Source: Candidatus Acetatifactor stercoripullorum
GTDB lineage: Bacteria; Bacillota; Clostridia; Lachnospirales; Lachnospiraceae
Assembly: GCA_019114005.1 (NCBI GenBank)
Contig: DXGH01000037.1
Coordinates: forward strand, 1-42,477
Length of the DNA: 42,477 nt
Direction of reading: 5' to 3'
Shown in pieces: positions 32,418-41,386 of this stretch. A model generated the notes under the pieces. It was not told where the DNA came from and ran no database searches. It was given only the letters and a program-made list of their open reading frames with translations. Position 1 is the stretch's first letter. Every line of letters starts with the position of its first letter. The translations under genes and the position numbers were made by a program.

Positions 32418-34706
32418 CTAAAGCTTCATAAACGCCTCGGCCGCCTCTAAATCCGCATAGCCGTAAAGTTTCACGCTGTTTGTCATAATGTCAAAGGTAA
32501 GATTTCTGTTTTCCCTTGCATATTCCACCACATACCGTCCGTACAGCTCCAGCATTTTGTCGGAGTAGGTGCCAAGCTCTCCCCTAAGGTAGGTCTCATA
32601 GGAGGTATTATAGAGATTGTCGTCATAGGTGTGGACGCTTCTTGCGTTTTGTGCAAGATGGGGATACTTTTGGGAAAATTCTTCCATCCATCCCACCTGA
32701 AGCTTTACAATCTGCTCGATGATCTGCTTCTTTTCCTGGGAAAGCGCGGGAAAATGATCCTTGATCTTTTCATATTCCCCGGGGGCAGTGCTTTCCATCA
32801 TACGTCCGTACTTTTCCTCGATCAGATTATGTCCTCTTTCGTATTCCCGGCGGAAATCATATAAATACTGCAGAAGCATGGTGCGGTTCCAGGTGAGATA
32901 CTGGCTTTTTCGCATAATGGAAAAGGTGGGCCAGTCGTTCTGGCAGCTGGCTCTTCCCCCTACATTATGGACCTTGTCAAAGGCCTCAAATTCCAGTCTG
33001 GCAATCTCTTCCACCAGCTCCTCATCGCTTTTTACGCTGATGCCCGCCTTATATACCAGCTCCTGGGTATGGGCGTCCAGATAGGAATCCGTATCGCTGA
33101 TAAAGCTGTTGTCATACAGCTCCTTTGCCAGAAAAGCCCCTGTCTGTTCGATCAGCTCCTCCGGGTTTTTTTCTCTTAGAATCCCCGCAAGCAGTCCGCA
33201 CAGGGTTTCCCCGGCAGAAAGCAGCAAGGTGCTTTTATAAAGCCACTTATCGTGGGGCGGATATTTCCCTTCTATATAATGCTGCAGCTTCATAGCTTCC
33301 CTGACGCCGTCCGCCAGCATGATACGAGCCGTCACCTGATCCCCGCGCCCCTTCATTCTTCCATAATTATACTGGGCCGTCTGGGCAAAGCGGGCGCTGC
33401 TCTCCGCCAGCTTCAAATATCTTATGTTCTCCGGGTATCCCATGAAAAGCTTTTGGCGGAATTGAGAAAAAATCCCCTCCTGATCCACAAAAACCTCTCC
33501 GTTTACCGCCGCCGCAAGAGCCGCGTCCGGCACACTGCTCCAATCGATGTCCTCGTAGCGCTCTGCCTGCAGCAGCCCTTTGTAAAAGCCGGAAATGGTC
33601 ATAACGCCTCTTCTTCCCCGGCCGGTATCCGTCACCACTCTTTGAAAGCCCTTAAACTCCACAGGCAGGCTCTCATAGGCCTTAGAAAGCGCCTCCCCTA
33701 TCTCCTGGTAGGTTTCCTCCGTCACCCAGAGGCAGAAATCAGGCCCCCAGTCGTGATCTCTGGAATACCGGTCGTCAAAGCCGAAGCAGTCCGAGCCCTT
33801 CCCCACAAGCCCTGCTGCAATTTTATCCTTGTACGGGGCAAATTGTTGTTCCAGCATAGGTCTGCCGTAGGTTTCATAATATTCTCTGGACAGGGCAAGT
33901 CCCTGTTCATCCTCCCTGGCCGCTGCGGCCTCGCAGAGGGAAACGTTTTCCGCAAGCCTCCTGTAATGCTCATTCTTCCCAAGGCTTGCCTCTATCCTGT
34001 TCATGGCTTTTCTGAATGTCTCCGCAGCCCGGGCGTACTCCTTCTTTTTATAATAGTAGGAGCCCATGGCCGAGAGGGCCGCCGCATAATGGGTGTCCTC
34101 CACGCCCATTTCTTGGAAGGCCTCTGCTGCTTCCTTTGCATAGGCAAATGCCGCCTCATCCTGACCAAGGTTCAGACAGGTTCCCGCAAGGTTTGCCCTG
34201 CTTACCGCCGCTTCATACGCGGCCTTGTTTTTTTCCGCAATCTTAAGAGCCTTTTCCTGGCACTGCCCTGCCCTTTCAAACTCTCCCATCTCCTGATACA
34301 AAAGACTTACGTTATTGTACAGGCTGGCCTTAAGCATATCGTCCTCAGGAAGCAGTCTGTCATAAACCTCCTTGGCCTGCCTGTAGCAGTCCAGAGATTC
34401 CTGAAGGCTTCCTCCCGCCCTGTAAGCCGTTGCGGCATTCAACAGGGTTGTGGCATAGGGAATGCTGTCCGTAAGTCCCATCTGCCTTGCCAGATGAAGG
34501 GCCTGCCCAGCCACCTCATAGGAATCCTCTGTGCGGCTGGTCTCCCGGTAATAGCCAATCAGTTCGTTTAACAGCGAAAGAAGGCTGTTGTCATCTCCCT
34601 CCCTCTGGGCCTGGGAAACGCTTTCCTTAAGCAGCCGCTCCGCCTCCTGCCCCTTGTTTTCCCCGTAATATTCATCCACCTGTTTCAAAATTGCTTCTAC
34701 GTCCAT
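32418..34706 (-). CDS. TPR - DUF4037 (nucleotidyltransferase-fold) - DUF4125 protein
   Basis: 762 residues, cytoplasmic. Residues 1 to about 265 are tetratricopeptide-like helical pairs (SLYNNVSLLYQEMGEFERAG, ALSAMGSYYYKKKEYARAA). The middle domain contains GKGSDCFGF (302-310) and SRDHDWGPDF (315-324), the GS and D-x-D elements of the DUF4037 branch of minimal nucleotidyltransferases. The last 200 residues are DUF4125 (HNVGGRASCQNDWPTFSIMRKSQYLTW). The acidic residues are intact, so catalysis is plausible, but the substrate is unknown. Seven bases separate it from the HD-domain gene upstream. Confidence 0.8.
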   Translation of the reverse strand: MDVEAILKQVDEYYGENKGQEAERLLKESVSQAQREGDDNSLLSLLNELIGYYRETSRTEDSYEVAGQALHLARQMGLTDSIPYATTLLNAATAYRAGGSLQESLDCYRQAKEVYDRLLPEDDMLKASLYNNVSLLYQEMGEFERAGQCQEKALKIAEKNKAAYEAAVSRANLAGTCLNLGQDEAAFAYAKEAAEAFQEMGVEDTHYAAALSAMGSYYYKKKEYARAAETFRKAMNRIEASLGKNEHYRRLAENVSLCEAAAAREDEQGLALSREYYETYGRPMLEQQFAPYKDKIAAGLVGKGSDCFGFDDRYSRDHDWGPDFCLWVTEETYQEIGEALSKAYESLPVEFKGFQRVVTDTGRGRRGVMTISGFYKGLLQAERYEDIDWSSVPDAALAAAVNGEVFVDQEGIFSQFRQKLFMGYPENIRYLKLAESSARFAQTAQYNYGRMKGRGDQVTARIMLADGVREAMKLQHYIEGKYPPHDKWLYKSTLLLSAGETLCGLLAGILREKNPEELIEQTGAFLAKELYDNSFISDTDSYLDAHTQELVYKAGISVKSDEELVEEIARLEFEAFDKVHNVGGRASCQNDWPTFSIMRKSQYLTWNRTMLLQYLYDFRREYERGHNLIEEKYGRMMESTAPGEYEKIKDHFPALSQEKKQIIEQIVKLQVGWMEEFSQKYPHLAQNARSVHTYDDNLYNTSYETYLRGELGTYSDKMLELYGRYVVEYARENRNLTFDIMTNSVKLYGYADLEAAEAFMKL

Positions 34707-34713
34707 TTTTACC

Positions 34714-35475
34714 TCATTTCATTTTCTCCCGAATCTGGGCAAACTGCTGCCTGGTCACTGGATTCTTGGAGGGAAAATGCAGCAGCTTCTCCAGATATCC
34801 TTGTTTTTTTACGATTTCGATGCTTTTGGGGTAAACCAGCTCAAATACCAGGGAAATATGTCCCACAACATGATCCACCGCCGTCTTTTTCAGGCTCCGC
34901 AGCACTGCATGTCCCTCAAAAAAGCTTTCCATCACCTGGGGGGAAACCTGTTCACCATAAAGCACCTCTGTACTCACATTATAAATCTCCTCCAGGGGAA
35001 ATTCCACATTTACCTTTAAAATATCTATTTTGTCCGCATCCCGCAGGATATTGCAGAACATTGCCGTCCTATGATCCAGATTTTCAGGAATCCGGTAGGC
35101 GCTGTGGTAAAAAACGGCTGTCCGTATCAGTCCGTCCTCGCTGTCTTCTTCCACAAAATCCCGGATGCTTACAGCGGACTCAGCTTCCCCAAACAAAAGC
35201 TCAGCCCCGTACCTGGCATGATCAATGGAAAGGGCGTCATTGAAGGTTCCATATCTCCTTTGCTGCTCAAATCTTCCCAAATCATGAAGCAGGCCAATCA
35301 GCCATGCAAGGTCTCTATCCTCTTTAGACAGTCCTAAGGAATCGGCGATTTCCTCACATAATTGACTTACCCTGAAGGTGTGCTCCACCTTAAGCCGGAT
35401 CATATCCTTCTGCACATCAAAACCATTTACATACGCCCAAAAGGCGCTTTTTGCTCGCTCTCTGTCTATCTGCAT
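34714..35475 (-). CDS. HD-domain phosphohydrolase
   Basis: 253 residues. Metal ligands of the HD superfamily are His32 (VEHTFRV), His64-Asp65 (LLHDLGRFEQ) and Asp146/148 (RDADKID), with His86 and His124 between them. Such proteins hydrolyse phosphoester bonds in nucleotides. Context is unusual: 18 bases after an ABC exporter subunit and 7 bases before a nucleotidyltransferase-fold protein, so it may act on that enzyme's product. The specific substrate cannot be read. Confidence 0.88.
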   Translation of the reverse strand: MQIDRERAKSAFWAYVNGFDVQKDMIRLKVEHTFRVSQLCEEIADSLGLSKEDRDLAWLIGLLHDLGRFEQQRRYGTFNDALSIDHARYGAELLFGEAESAVSIRDFVEEDSEDGLIRTAVFYHSAYRIPENLDHRTAMFCNILRDADKIDILKVNVEFPLEEIYNVSTEVLYGEQVSPQVMESFFEGHAVLRSLKKTAVDHVVGHISLVFELVYPKSIEIVKKQGYLEKLLHFPSKNPVTRQQFAQIREKMK

Positions 35476-35493
35476 ATCCTTTCTCTCTCCTTT

Positions 35494-37317
35494 TCAGCTC
35501 TGATAATACTGCGCCTGGGCATTCCACATTTCCCGGTACAGCCCCTCCTCCTTTTCCAGCTCAAAATGGCTGCCCCGCTGAACCACCCGTCCCCCGTCAA
35601 AAACAAGAATATCCTGACAGAAACGGCAGGAAGCCAGCCTGTGGGAAATATAAATGGCTGTTTTGCCACCCGCTATTTTGTCAAATCCTGCATAAACCTC
35701 ACATTCTGAAAGAGGATCCAGGGCTGCGGTAGGTTCATCCATAATCACAAAGGGCGCGTCCTTATAGATGGCTCTGGCAATGGCTATCTTCTGCTTTTCC
35801 CCACCGGAAAATACCACCCCTGTATCATCAAATTCCCTGTCCACATAAGTATAAATTCCATCCTCCAGCTTTTCCGGAAGCTCTCCTAAGCCCGCCCGTT
35901 CCAAGGCATCCTTCACTCTTCCCTCATCCGCCTGTGTATTTCCCGCAATATTTTCCCCAAGGGGAAAGGAAAACAGCTTAAAATCCTGAAACACCACAGA
36001 AAAAAGCTTGCAGTATTCCTGATGATCATACTCCCTGATATCCACGCCGTTTACCCGGATACAGCCCTCCGTCACGTCATACAGCCCGCAGAGCAGCTTG
36101 ATAAAGGTGGTCTTTCCGGAGCCGTTCTTCCCTACAATAGCCATCCGTTTTCCAATGTCCAGCTTCAGATTCAGGTCCCGAAGCACATATTCCTCGCTTC
36201 CCGGGTACCGGAAGGACACATGCTCGAATTCCACGGATAATTCGCCCTCTCCAGGCTCCTCCAGCTTTTTTACGCCTTGCTTTTTCCCCTTTCCCAAATC
36301 CATGTACTCCCCGTAATCCCTTGCATAAAGAGCCACCTGCTTCATATATCCCATAGAATCCGCAAGTCTGGCTGCCGCCTTGGAAAACTGCAGGATACTG
36401 GAGGCGTAGGTGACCACGCCGCCCACGGAAATCACCCCCGCATAGGCTCTCAGTCCGGTAAACAGATACACAAGCAGGCCGGATAAGTCCGAAAGGCTTC
36501 TGCCAATCAGCTGTTTTCTCACAAACAATCTTGTCTGGGCCTTCTCGCCCTGTTTCATCCTTTCAGCGCTTTTTTCCGTATCCTCCAAAATGATCTTCTG
36601 CTGTCCGTAAATGCGCAGATCCTTCTGGGCGTCAGTTCTGGACAAGATATCCATATAATAATCCAGCTGATTGTATTCCCTGGCCATATCATCTTCCATT
36701 TCCTTTAACCGCGCAGTATAACCAAGACTCAGCTTGTAGTTAAACACGATCATAGCCCCCAGCAGACAAAAGAGAATCGCCGCACTCTGCCAGGAGGCGA
36801 TAAAGCCCTCTCCCGCCCCGCTTTTTCCTGCAAACAGCGGCAGTAAAATACAAAGGGAAATAAAAATGGATACCACGGAGGTAATTAAAAATTCAAGCTG
36901 ATACAGCATCCAGCCCACTGTGCCCAAGGAGGAATGATTCTGCCCTCTGAACCGAAGCTCCTGCACATGAAAATCCTCCAGATACTCATAATCCATTTTC
37001 AAAGCCTTCTCGTTGAGATATCCGGCCTCGATCTCCTTGATATATTCATTTTTCCGGTTAAAGCTCTCTCTCGTCCAAGCCTGCAGCATCTGCAGAAGCA
37101 TATTCACAAAAAGCGCCCCCAGGGCATATCCAAGCAGCTCCCCCAGCTGTGCGCCTGCATACACCTGATCCAGCAAAAAGCCCATGAGCACCACTGTAAT
37201 ATAAGGGCGCACCGCCTCCAGCACAGCGGCGCATGTCATGTTTAAAACGATTTTTTTCTGCTTTCTGCAAAAGTCCGAGAGGAGCCTTAAAATAGCCTTA
37301 AAGTCTTGCCGATTCAT
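35494..37317 (-). CDS. ABC transporter, fused permease and ATPase (second subunit)
   Basis: 607 residues. Six-helix exporter-type membrane domain (1 to about 320), then the ATPase: Walker A GKNGSGKTT (396-404), Q-loop FQDFKLF, signature FSGGEKQK in place of LSGGQ, Walker B VIMDEPTAALDP with catalytic Glu, and H-loop ISHRLAS. Both catalytic elements are intact. The start overlaps the preceding subunit by 20 bases with GGAGGAGGG in that overlap, so translation is coupled and a heterodimer is expected. Substrate unknown. Confidence 0.92.
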   Translation of the reverse strand: MNRQDFKAILRLLSDFCRKQKKIVLNMTCAAVLEAVRPYITVVLMGFLLDQVYAGAQLGELLGYALGALFVNMLLQMLQAWTRESFNRKNEYIKEIEAGYLNEKALKMDYEYLEDFHVQELRFRGQNHSSLGTVGWMLYQLEFLITSVVSIFISLCILLPLFAGKSGAGEGFIASWQSAAILFCLLGAMIVFNYKLSLGYTARLKEMEDDMAREYNQLDYYMDILSRTDAQKDLRIYGQQKIILEDTEKSAERMKQGEKAQTRLFVRKQLIGRSLSDLSGLLVYLFTGLRAYAGVISVGGVVTYASSILQFSKAAARLADSMGYMKQVALYARDYGEYMDLGKGKKQGVKKLEEPGEGELSVEFEHVSFRYPGSEEYVLRDLNLKLDIGKRMAIVGKNGSGKTTFIKLLCGLYDVTEGCIRVNGVDIREYDHQEYCKLFSVVFQDFKLFSFPLGENIAGNTQADEGRVKDALERAGLGELPEKLEDGIYTYVDREFDDTGVVFSGGEKQKIAIARAIYKDAPFVIMDEPTAALDPLSECEVYAGFDKIAGGKTAIYISHRLASCRFCQDILVFDGGRVVQRGSHFELEKEEGLYREMWNAQAQYYQS

Positions 37318-39283
37318 AAAATATGCCCTCCTCTCCCCCTTCCTGCGCTACATATTCATCTCCCATAATGCGGCTTCTTTCCTTACGCTTTTCCTGCTCC
37401 TTATAATACCTGCTTTGAACCTGGTACAGCCTGGCATATCTGGTATCCCCCGAAAGCAGGCTTTCATGGGTGCCCTCCTCCACAATTCTTCCGTGCTCTA
37501 AAAGCACGATTCTGTCGCAAAACCGGGTGCTTGATAATCTGTGGGAGATATAAAGAGCCGTCCGCCCCCTGGCTGCCTCGTTAAACTTCAGATACATCTC
37601 ATTCTCCGCAATGGGGTCTAAGGCCGCGGTAGGCTCGTCCAGAATCAAAAAAGGAGCCCTTTTATATAATGCCCTTGCAAACAAAAGCTTTTGCTTTTCC
37701 CCACCGGAAAAATCAACCGCCTGTTCGTTGACCTCCTTGATCAAAAGAGACTCCCCCTTCTTAGGCAGTCTTTCATATTTTTCATAAAAGCCAGAAAGCT
37801 TCAGGCTCTGCTCCAGATCACAGCTTCGGGCTTCTCCGGCATCCCTTCCCGTAATGTTTTCGTCCACCGACAGAGACAGCAGGGTAAAATCCTGAAACAG
37901 CACGGATATCAGACTATAATATTCCTCTCTGTCATAATCCCTCACAGGAATGCCGTTTAGAAGAATCTCTCCCTCTGTGGGCTGGTAAAAGCCGCAGATC
38001 AGCTTTACAAGGGTGGTTTTTCCTGCTCCGTTCAGCCCAAGCAGCGCCAGCTTCTCTCCCGGTGCAATGGTCAGATTGATATGGGAAAGAACAGGCTCCT
38101 TCTTTCCCGGATACCGGTACGATACATCCCGAAGCTCCAGCTGCGCTCCCCTCTCTGCCTGTGTCTCTTCCTGTGTCTCTTCCTGTGTCTCTTCCTGTCT
38201 CTCATCCTGCTTTTTCTTTTGTTCTTCCTGTTCTTCTTTTTGCTGTTTTTCTTTTCCCCATTGGTTTTCCATATCCAGCATTTCCCGGATATAGCTTATA
38301 GCCACACATCTGGGAGATAATGTCATCAGCATGCGGATCATCGTCTCAAAATAAGAGGAAAATCCATTCACCAGACCCATGTACCATACAAACTCCGCTG
38401 CAGCCAGCTCTCCCTCCACCAGCTTCAAAAGCAGATAGCCCCACACAAAGCCATTTACCAGAAAGCGCACCACGCAGTCGGAAAAGCTTTTTAAAAAATA
38501 CCAGTTGTGAATTCCCCGGAAAATTCCGTCCATATGAGTGAGAGAGTCCTCATATTTCTGTAAAATCCAGTCTGCCAGGCGGTAGATACGAATATCCTTG
38601 CCGGAAGAGCTTTCCATGGACTGCCTGCTGATATAAGCGGTTTCCCTGGCGTAACGGCTCAGCTCTCCCTGTTGGCTGGTATGCTTTCGTCTTGCCACGC
38701 CCAAAAGCCACAGACTGATGCCCACGGAGGCTGCCTGCAGAAGCAAAAGCAGCAGACTCTGCCTTCCCAGCAAAATTCCATAAAGGATCACGGCTGCTGC
38801 CGCCTCCAGCATAACCGGCGCATCATTGGCAGCGCTGACAAAATTATAGGGATTGCGCAAGGATCTCCAGGTATTGCCGATGATTTTCTGATTTTCCGGA
38901 GCCTCCATCACATCATAATCCATGTCCATGACCTTTTGGAAGCAGCGCTTGGCATAATAATTCCGCAAAAGCGCACTGTTCCGGTATCTGTACTGGATCA
39001 TGCTCTCTGCTGCAAGATTTAAGCACCACATAGTAAGGGCAAGGGCAAAAATGCCGCCCACAAGATACTCCATGCTCCGGCCCTCTTCCAGCCCCCGCAC
39101 CACCCATGCCGGAAGCAGCGTTCCCAAATAGGCCGCAGACACGCTGGGAACAATGGGCAGAAGCTGATACCAAAACAGCTTCCTGTCATATTCCCAGGCA
39201 CACCGCATATTGTACAAGAGGTTACTGACAATTCCGTATTTTTGTTTTTTTCCTTCTTTAAAAATATGAGAATATTCTATCAT
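37298..39283 (-). CDS. ABC transporter, fused permease and ATPase (first subunit)
   Basis: 661 residues. Exporter-type membrane domain (about 30-330) and ATPase with Walker A GLNGAGKTT (416-424), Q-loop FQDFTLL, signature FSGGEKQK (525-532), Walker B LILDEP (E550) and H-loop ISHRLSS. The domains are joined by a highly charged Gln/Glu/Lys linker (about 341-378) that includes EETQ three times, encoded by a 12-bp tandem repeat. Start ATG with GAGGGG 5 bases upstream. It partners the overlapping downstream gene; the regulator gene lies 57 bases upstream. Confidence 0.92.
   Translation of the reverse strand: MIEYSHIFKEGKKQKYGIVSNLLYNMRCAWEYDRKLFWYQLLPIVPSVSAAYLGTLLPAWVVRGLEEGRSMEYLVGGIFALALTMWCLNLAAESMIQYRYRNSALLRNYYAKRCFQKVMDMDYDVMEAPENQKIIGNTWRSLRNPYNFVSAANDAPVMLEAAAAVILYGILLGRQSLLLLLLQAASVGISLWLLGVARRKHTSQQGELSRYARETAYISRQSMESSSGKDIRIYRLADWILQKYEDSLTHMDGIFRGIHNWYFLKSFSDCVVRFLVNGFVWGYLLLKLVEGELAAAEFVWYMGLVNGFSSYFETMIRMLMTLSPRCVAISYIREMLDMENQWGKEKQQKEEQEEQKKKQDERQEETQEETQEETQAERGAQLELRDVSYRYPGKKEPVLSHINLTIAPGEKLALLGLNGAGKTTLVKLICGFYQPTEGEILLNGIPVRDYDREEYYSLISVLFQDFTLLSLSVDENITGRDAGEARSCDLEQSLKLSGFYEKYERLPKKGESLLIKEVNEQAVDFSGGEKQKLLFARALYKRAPFLILDEPTAALDPIAENEMYLKFNEAARGRTALYISHRLSSTRFCDRIVLLEHGRIVEEGTHESLLSGDTRYARLYQVQSRYYKEQEKRKERSRIMGDEYVAQEGGEEGIFYESARL
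38158..38193. repeat. In-frame 12-bp tandem repeat (EETQ linker)
   Basis: Unit CCTGTGTCTCTT, three perfect copies with a degenerate fourth up to about 38205. It encodes repeated EETQ on the minus strand within the ABC linker. Copy number could change without shifting the frame. Confidence 0.85.
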
Positions 39284-39340
39284 GGCAGCCCCTCATTTCT
39301 TCTGTTTCCTATGGTACAAAGAAACCCCGATAATTACCGC

Positions 39341-40102
39341 CTATTCAATCAAAAGACCCTTGCGCTCATATCTTTCCTTTAGTCTTTTCGGCACGTTGTC
39401 GTCCGCCACAAGCCTGTCCACCTTATGAAGAGGAAGCACCTTTTTCTGAGAGCGTTTTCCCAATCTGCTGGAATCCATAACCACTATTGTCTGCCGTGCC
39501 TGCTGCGCCAAAAGCTCAATTACCCCCACCTCCTGCATTCTGAAATCCGTAAACCCCTCCTGATCATCCACCGCATCTATGGACAAAAAGGCAATATCCG
39601 GATAATAGCTGGAAAATTCATTTTCACAAACTCTTCCGTAAGTGGCTTTTTCTATTACGTCTACCATGCCGCCGATAACAATCAGATGAATATAGGAATT
39701 CTGCATTAAGATATTGACCGCTGCCAGATTGTTGGTAATCACCGTAATTTTATCGTTTCTAAAAGCAAGCTCCTGGGCCAGAATGGTATTTGTGGTGCCT
39801 GCATTTAAAGCCACTACATCCCCCGGATGGATACACCTTAATGCCTTTCTTGCGGCTTCCCTTTTTAAATCAATATGTATGATCTCTTCCCCGGAAAAAT
39901 CCGAAAGCGCCGTCAGGGAATTAGGCAGGCAGGCGCCTCCCCGCACGCACCTGACAAGACCGTTTTTCTCCATGCTTTTTAAATCCCGTCTCACCGTATC
40001 TATGGACACATGCAGAAGCTCTGTGAGGTCTGTGATCCGTACCACTGATTGCAGCTGTACCTGTTGTAAAATAATCTCTATCCGCTCACTGTAAAGCAAC
40101 AT
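39341..40102 (-). CDS. DeoR/GlpR-family transcriptional regulator
   Basis: 253 residues. The N-terminal DeoR HTH is LLYSERIEIILQQVQLQSVVRITDLTELLHVSIDTVRRDLKSMEKNGLV. The C-terminal sugar-phosphate-sensing domain carries ALNAGTTNTILAQEL, ITVITNNLAAVNIL, IVIGGMVD and VVMDSSRLGKRS. These regulators usually repress sugar operons and respond to a phosphorylated sugar. ATG 40102 has GGAGGG 6 bases upstream; ATG 40108 abuts it. It heads the ABC/HD/nucleotidyltransferase cluster, an unusual partner for a DeoR protein, and is probably its regulator. Confidence 0.9.
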   Translation of the reverse strand: MLLYSERIEIILQQVQLQSVVRITDLTELLHVSIDTVRRDLKSMEKNGLVRCVRGGACLPNSLTALSDFSGEEIIHIDLKREAARKALRCIHPGDVVALNAGTTNTILAQELAFRNDKITVITNNLAAVNILMQNSYIHLIVIGGMVDVIEKATYGRVCENEFSSYYPDIAFLSIDAVDDQEGFTDFRMQEVGVIELLAQQARQTIVVMDSSRLGKRSQKKVLPLHKVDRLVADDNVPKRLKERYERKGLLIE

Positions 40103-40135
40103 ACCCATCCCTCCGCTTTTCCATTCCGCATTTTG

Positions 40136-40160
40136 ATGTGATTTATATCATCTATCACAT
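40136..40160. promoter_or_regulatory. Dyad upstream of the DeoR gene
   Basis: ATGTGAT (40136-40142) and ATCACAT (40154-40160), perfect 7-bp arms with an 11-base AT-rich spacer containing a TATAAA-like -10 on the minus strand. It could be an autoregulatory operator. Confidence 0.4.
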
Positions 40161-40334
40161 TCCCCTTTCCCATTGCACATACTTTTCAATCAGCTTAGGC
40201 TGTATCAATGGATATGTCCAATTTTCAGGCAGATAGTGCTTGCAAAACACCCATTTGCCATTACTTTTGGAAATGATGACAGCAAACTTTAATAAGGAAT
40301 CCTCTGCCGTATCGTAAAATTTTACTTCTAACAT
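40155..40334 (-). pseudogene. Nudix hydrolase reduced by in-frame internal deletion
   Basis: 59 codons, ATG 40334 with GGAGG 10 bases upstream. Residues 1-33 (MLEVKFYDTAEDSLLKFAVI then SNGKWVFCKH) are the N-terminus of a Nudix family, and residues 34-59 (YLPENWTYPLIQPKLIEKYV) look like the C-terminus of the same family. The middle, about 90 residues including the catalytic Nudix box, is absent while the frame is kept. It lies 27 bases after the DUF1848 gene. Family assignment rests on recall of relatives; a genuine short protein is less likely. Confidence 0.6.
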
Positions 40335-40361
40335 TTTATTTTTCCTCCCCCTGCCGGAAAA

Positions 40362-41282
40362 TCATTCTTCTGTCAACGATCTCACCCTGCGTTGCGTTAT
40401 CCTGTCATTTTCAGCAATCGCTCCGCATAATATCGGTGATGTTGGATCATATTTACTGCAGTTTCTTGCCACGTTTTCTGCGCTGCTGTTCGCATAGCAG
40501 TACTTGCAGCCATTTTTACAGGTATGATAGGCACCGATTTCCACGCTCTCCATGCACCCACACTCCGCACGCTGGTTTCTATCTTTTCCAGCCTTTATCC
40601 TGCCGCCGATGGTTTTTTCTATCAATTCCTTATCGATACAGCAGTTATGTTTTATTCCACACTCAGCCAAGTCTATGCTTTCCGCACAGCTGCCTGTATC
40701 CATTCCATTTCTTTTTGCAATCCGGCTTATCTTCTTTGCAAACTCTGACAGCTGGTATCTATCCATTTCATAGGCGCCCAGTAATTCCATGTTTTTTCTG
40801 TTTTTTGCATATTCATCCACGAAGCTTATCACGCACTTTTCCGTAAAGCCTTTCAGCGCCATTGCAATCTGCTCAAATGCCTTTAGGTGATACGCCGGCG
40901 TATATCTTTGGGAAAAGATAATAGGATCGTATCTCCAGATAACCTTTTCCTTTCCTATTCTGTCCGACAAAGCCTGAAAAACGGGAATCATCTTCTCCCT
41001 TTTGTGCGGAATGCCCGGTTCCATATCCCTTCCATATCCGGTCAATGTAAACTGAAAATAGTAGTGATACGCTGAAAGCTCCTCCAGTCTTTCCATCATA
41101 GGCTCCGGATTTTTCGTCCAGAAAACAATGCAGTCCACCACATCCGGCGTTATCTCGATTCTGCTCACCTGATAGGTATTCATTGGATTTCTTACATACA
41201 CAAAGCCCTCTTTTATTCTGTTGTAAAACCATTGGGAATAGTAATTGGGAATATCCGTCCGGCGGCTCACACTTAATATCAT
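40362..41282 (-). CDS. DUF1848 protein with C-terminal radical-SAM-like Cys motif
   Basis: 306 residues. It begins MILSVSRRTDIPNYYSQWFYNRI, typical of DUF1848, with VIWRYDPIIFSQRYTP in the middle. The C-terminus holds C241/C243 and CKNGCKYC (255-262), a CxxxCxxC set like that of radical SAM enzymes but at the end of the protein, plus further Cys pairs (CGIKHNCC). It is probably an Fe-S protein of unknown function. Promoter at 41359-41386. Followed by a broken Nudix gene. Confidence 0.8.
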   Translation of the reverse strand: MILSVSRRTDIPNYYSQWFYNRIKEGFVYVRNPMNTYQVSRIEITPDVVDCIVFWTKNPEPMMERLEELSAYHYYFQFTLTGYGRDMEPGIPHKREKMIPVFQALSDRIGKEKVIWRYDPIIFSQRYTPAYHLKAFEQIAMALKGFTEKCVISFVDEYAKNRKNMELLGAYEMDRYQLSEFAKKISRIAKRNGMDTGSCAESIDLAECGIKHNCCIDKELIEKTIGGRIKAGKDRNQRAECGCMESVEIGAYHTCKNGCKYCYANSSAENVARNCSKYDPTSPILCGAIAENDRITQRRVRSLTEE

Positions 41283-41358
41283 CTGTATCCCTCTCTAACC
41301 CTGAAGCTCTTCGTCAGCATTTCTATCAGGCACCACGGCTGCAAAAAATTTTATAATA

Positions 41359-41386
41359 ATTATATCATAGGAAAAACCCCTTGCAA
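41359..41386 (-). promoter_or_regulatory. Promoter of the DUF1848 gene, overlapping a terminator
   Basis: TTGCAA (41381-41386), 16 bases, perfect TATAAT (41359-41364) on the minus strand. The -35 is part of the terminator stem at 41377-41405 and the U-tract lies in the spacer. Confidence 0.55.

Noticed and set aside
33252..34571. 439-codon open frame antisense to the TPR/DUF4037 gene
   Set aside because: It is a shadow of a clear gene with recognised domains; no ribosome site and low-complexity residue use.
40136..40160. CRP-type site TGTGA-N6-TCACA
   Set aside because: The spacing between the half-sites is about 13 bases instead of 6.
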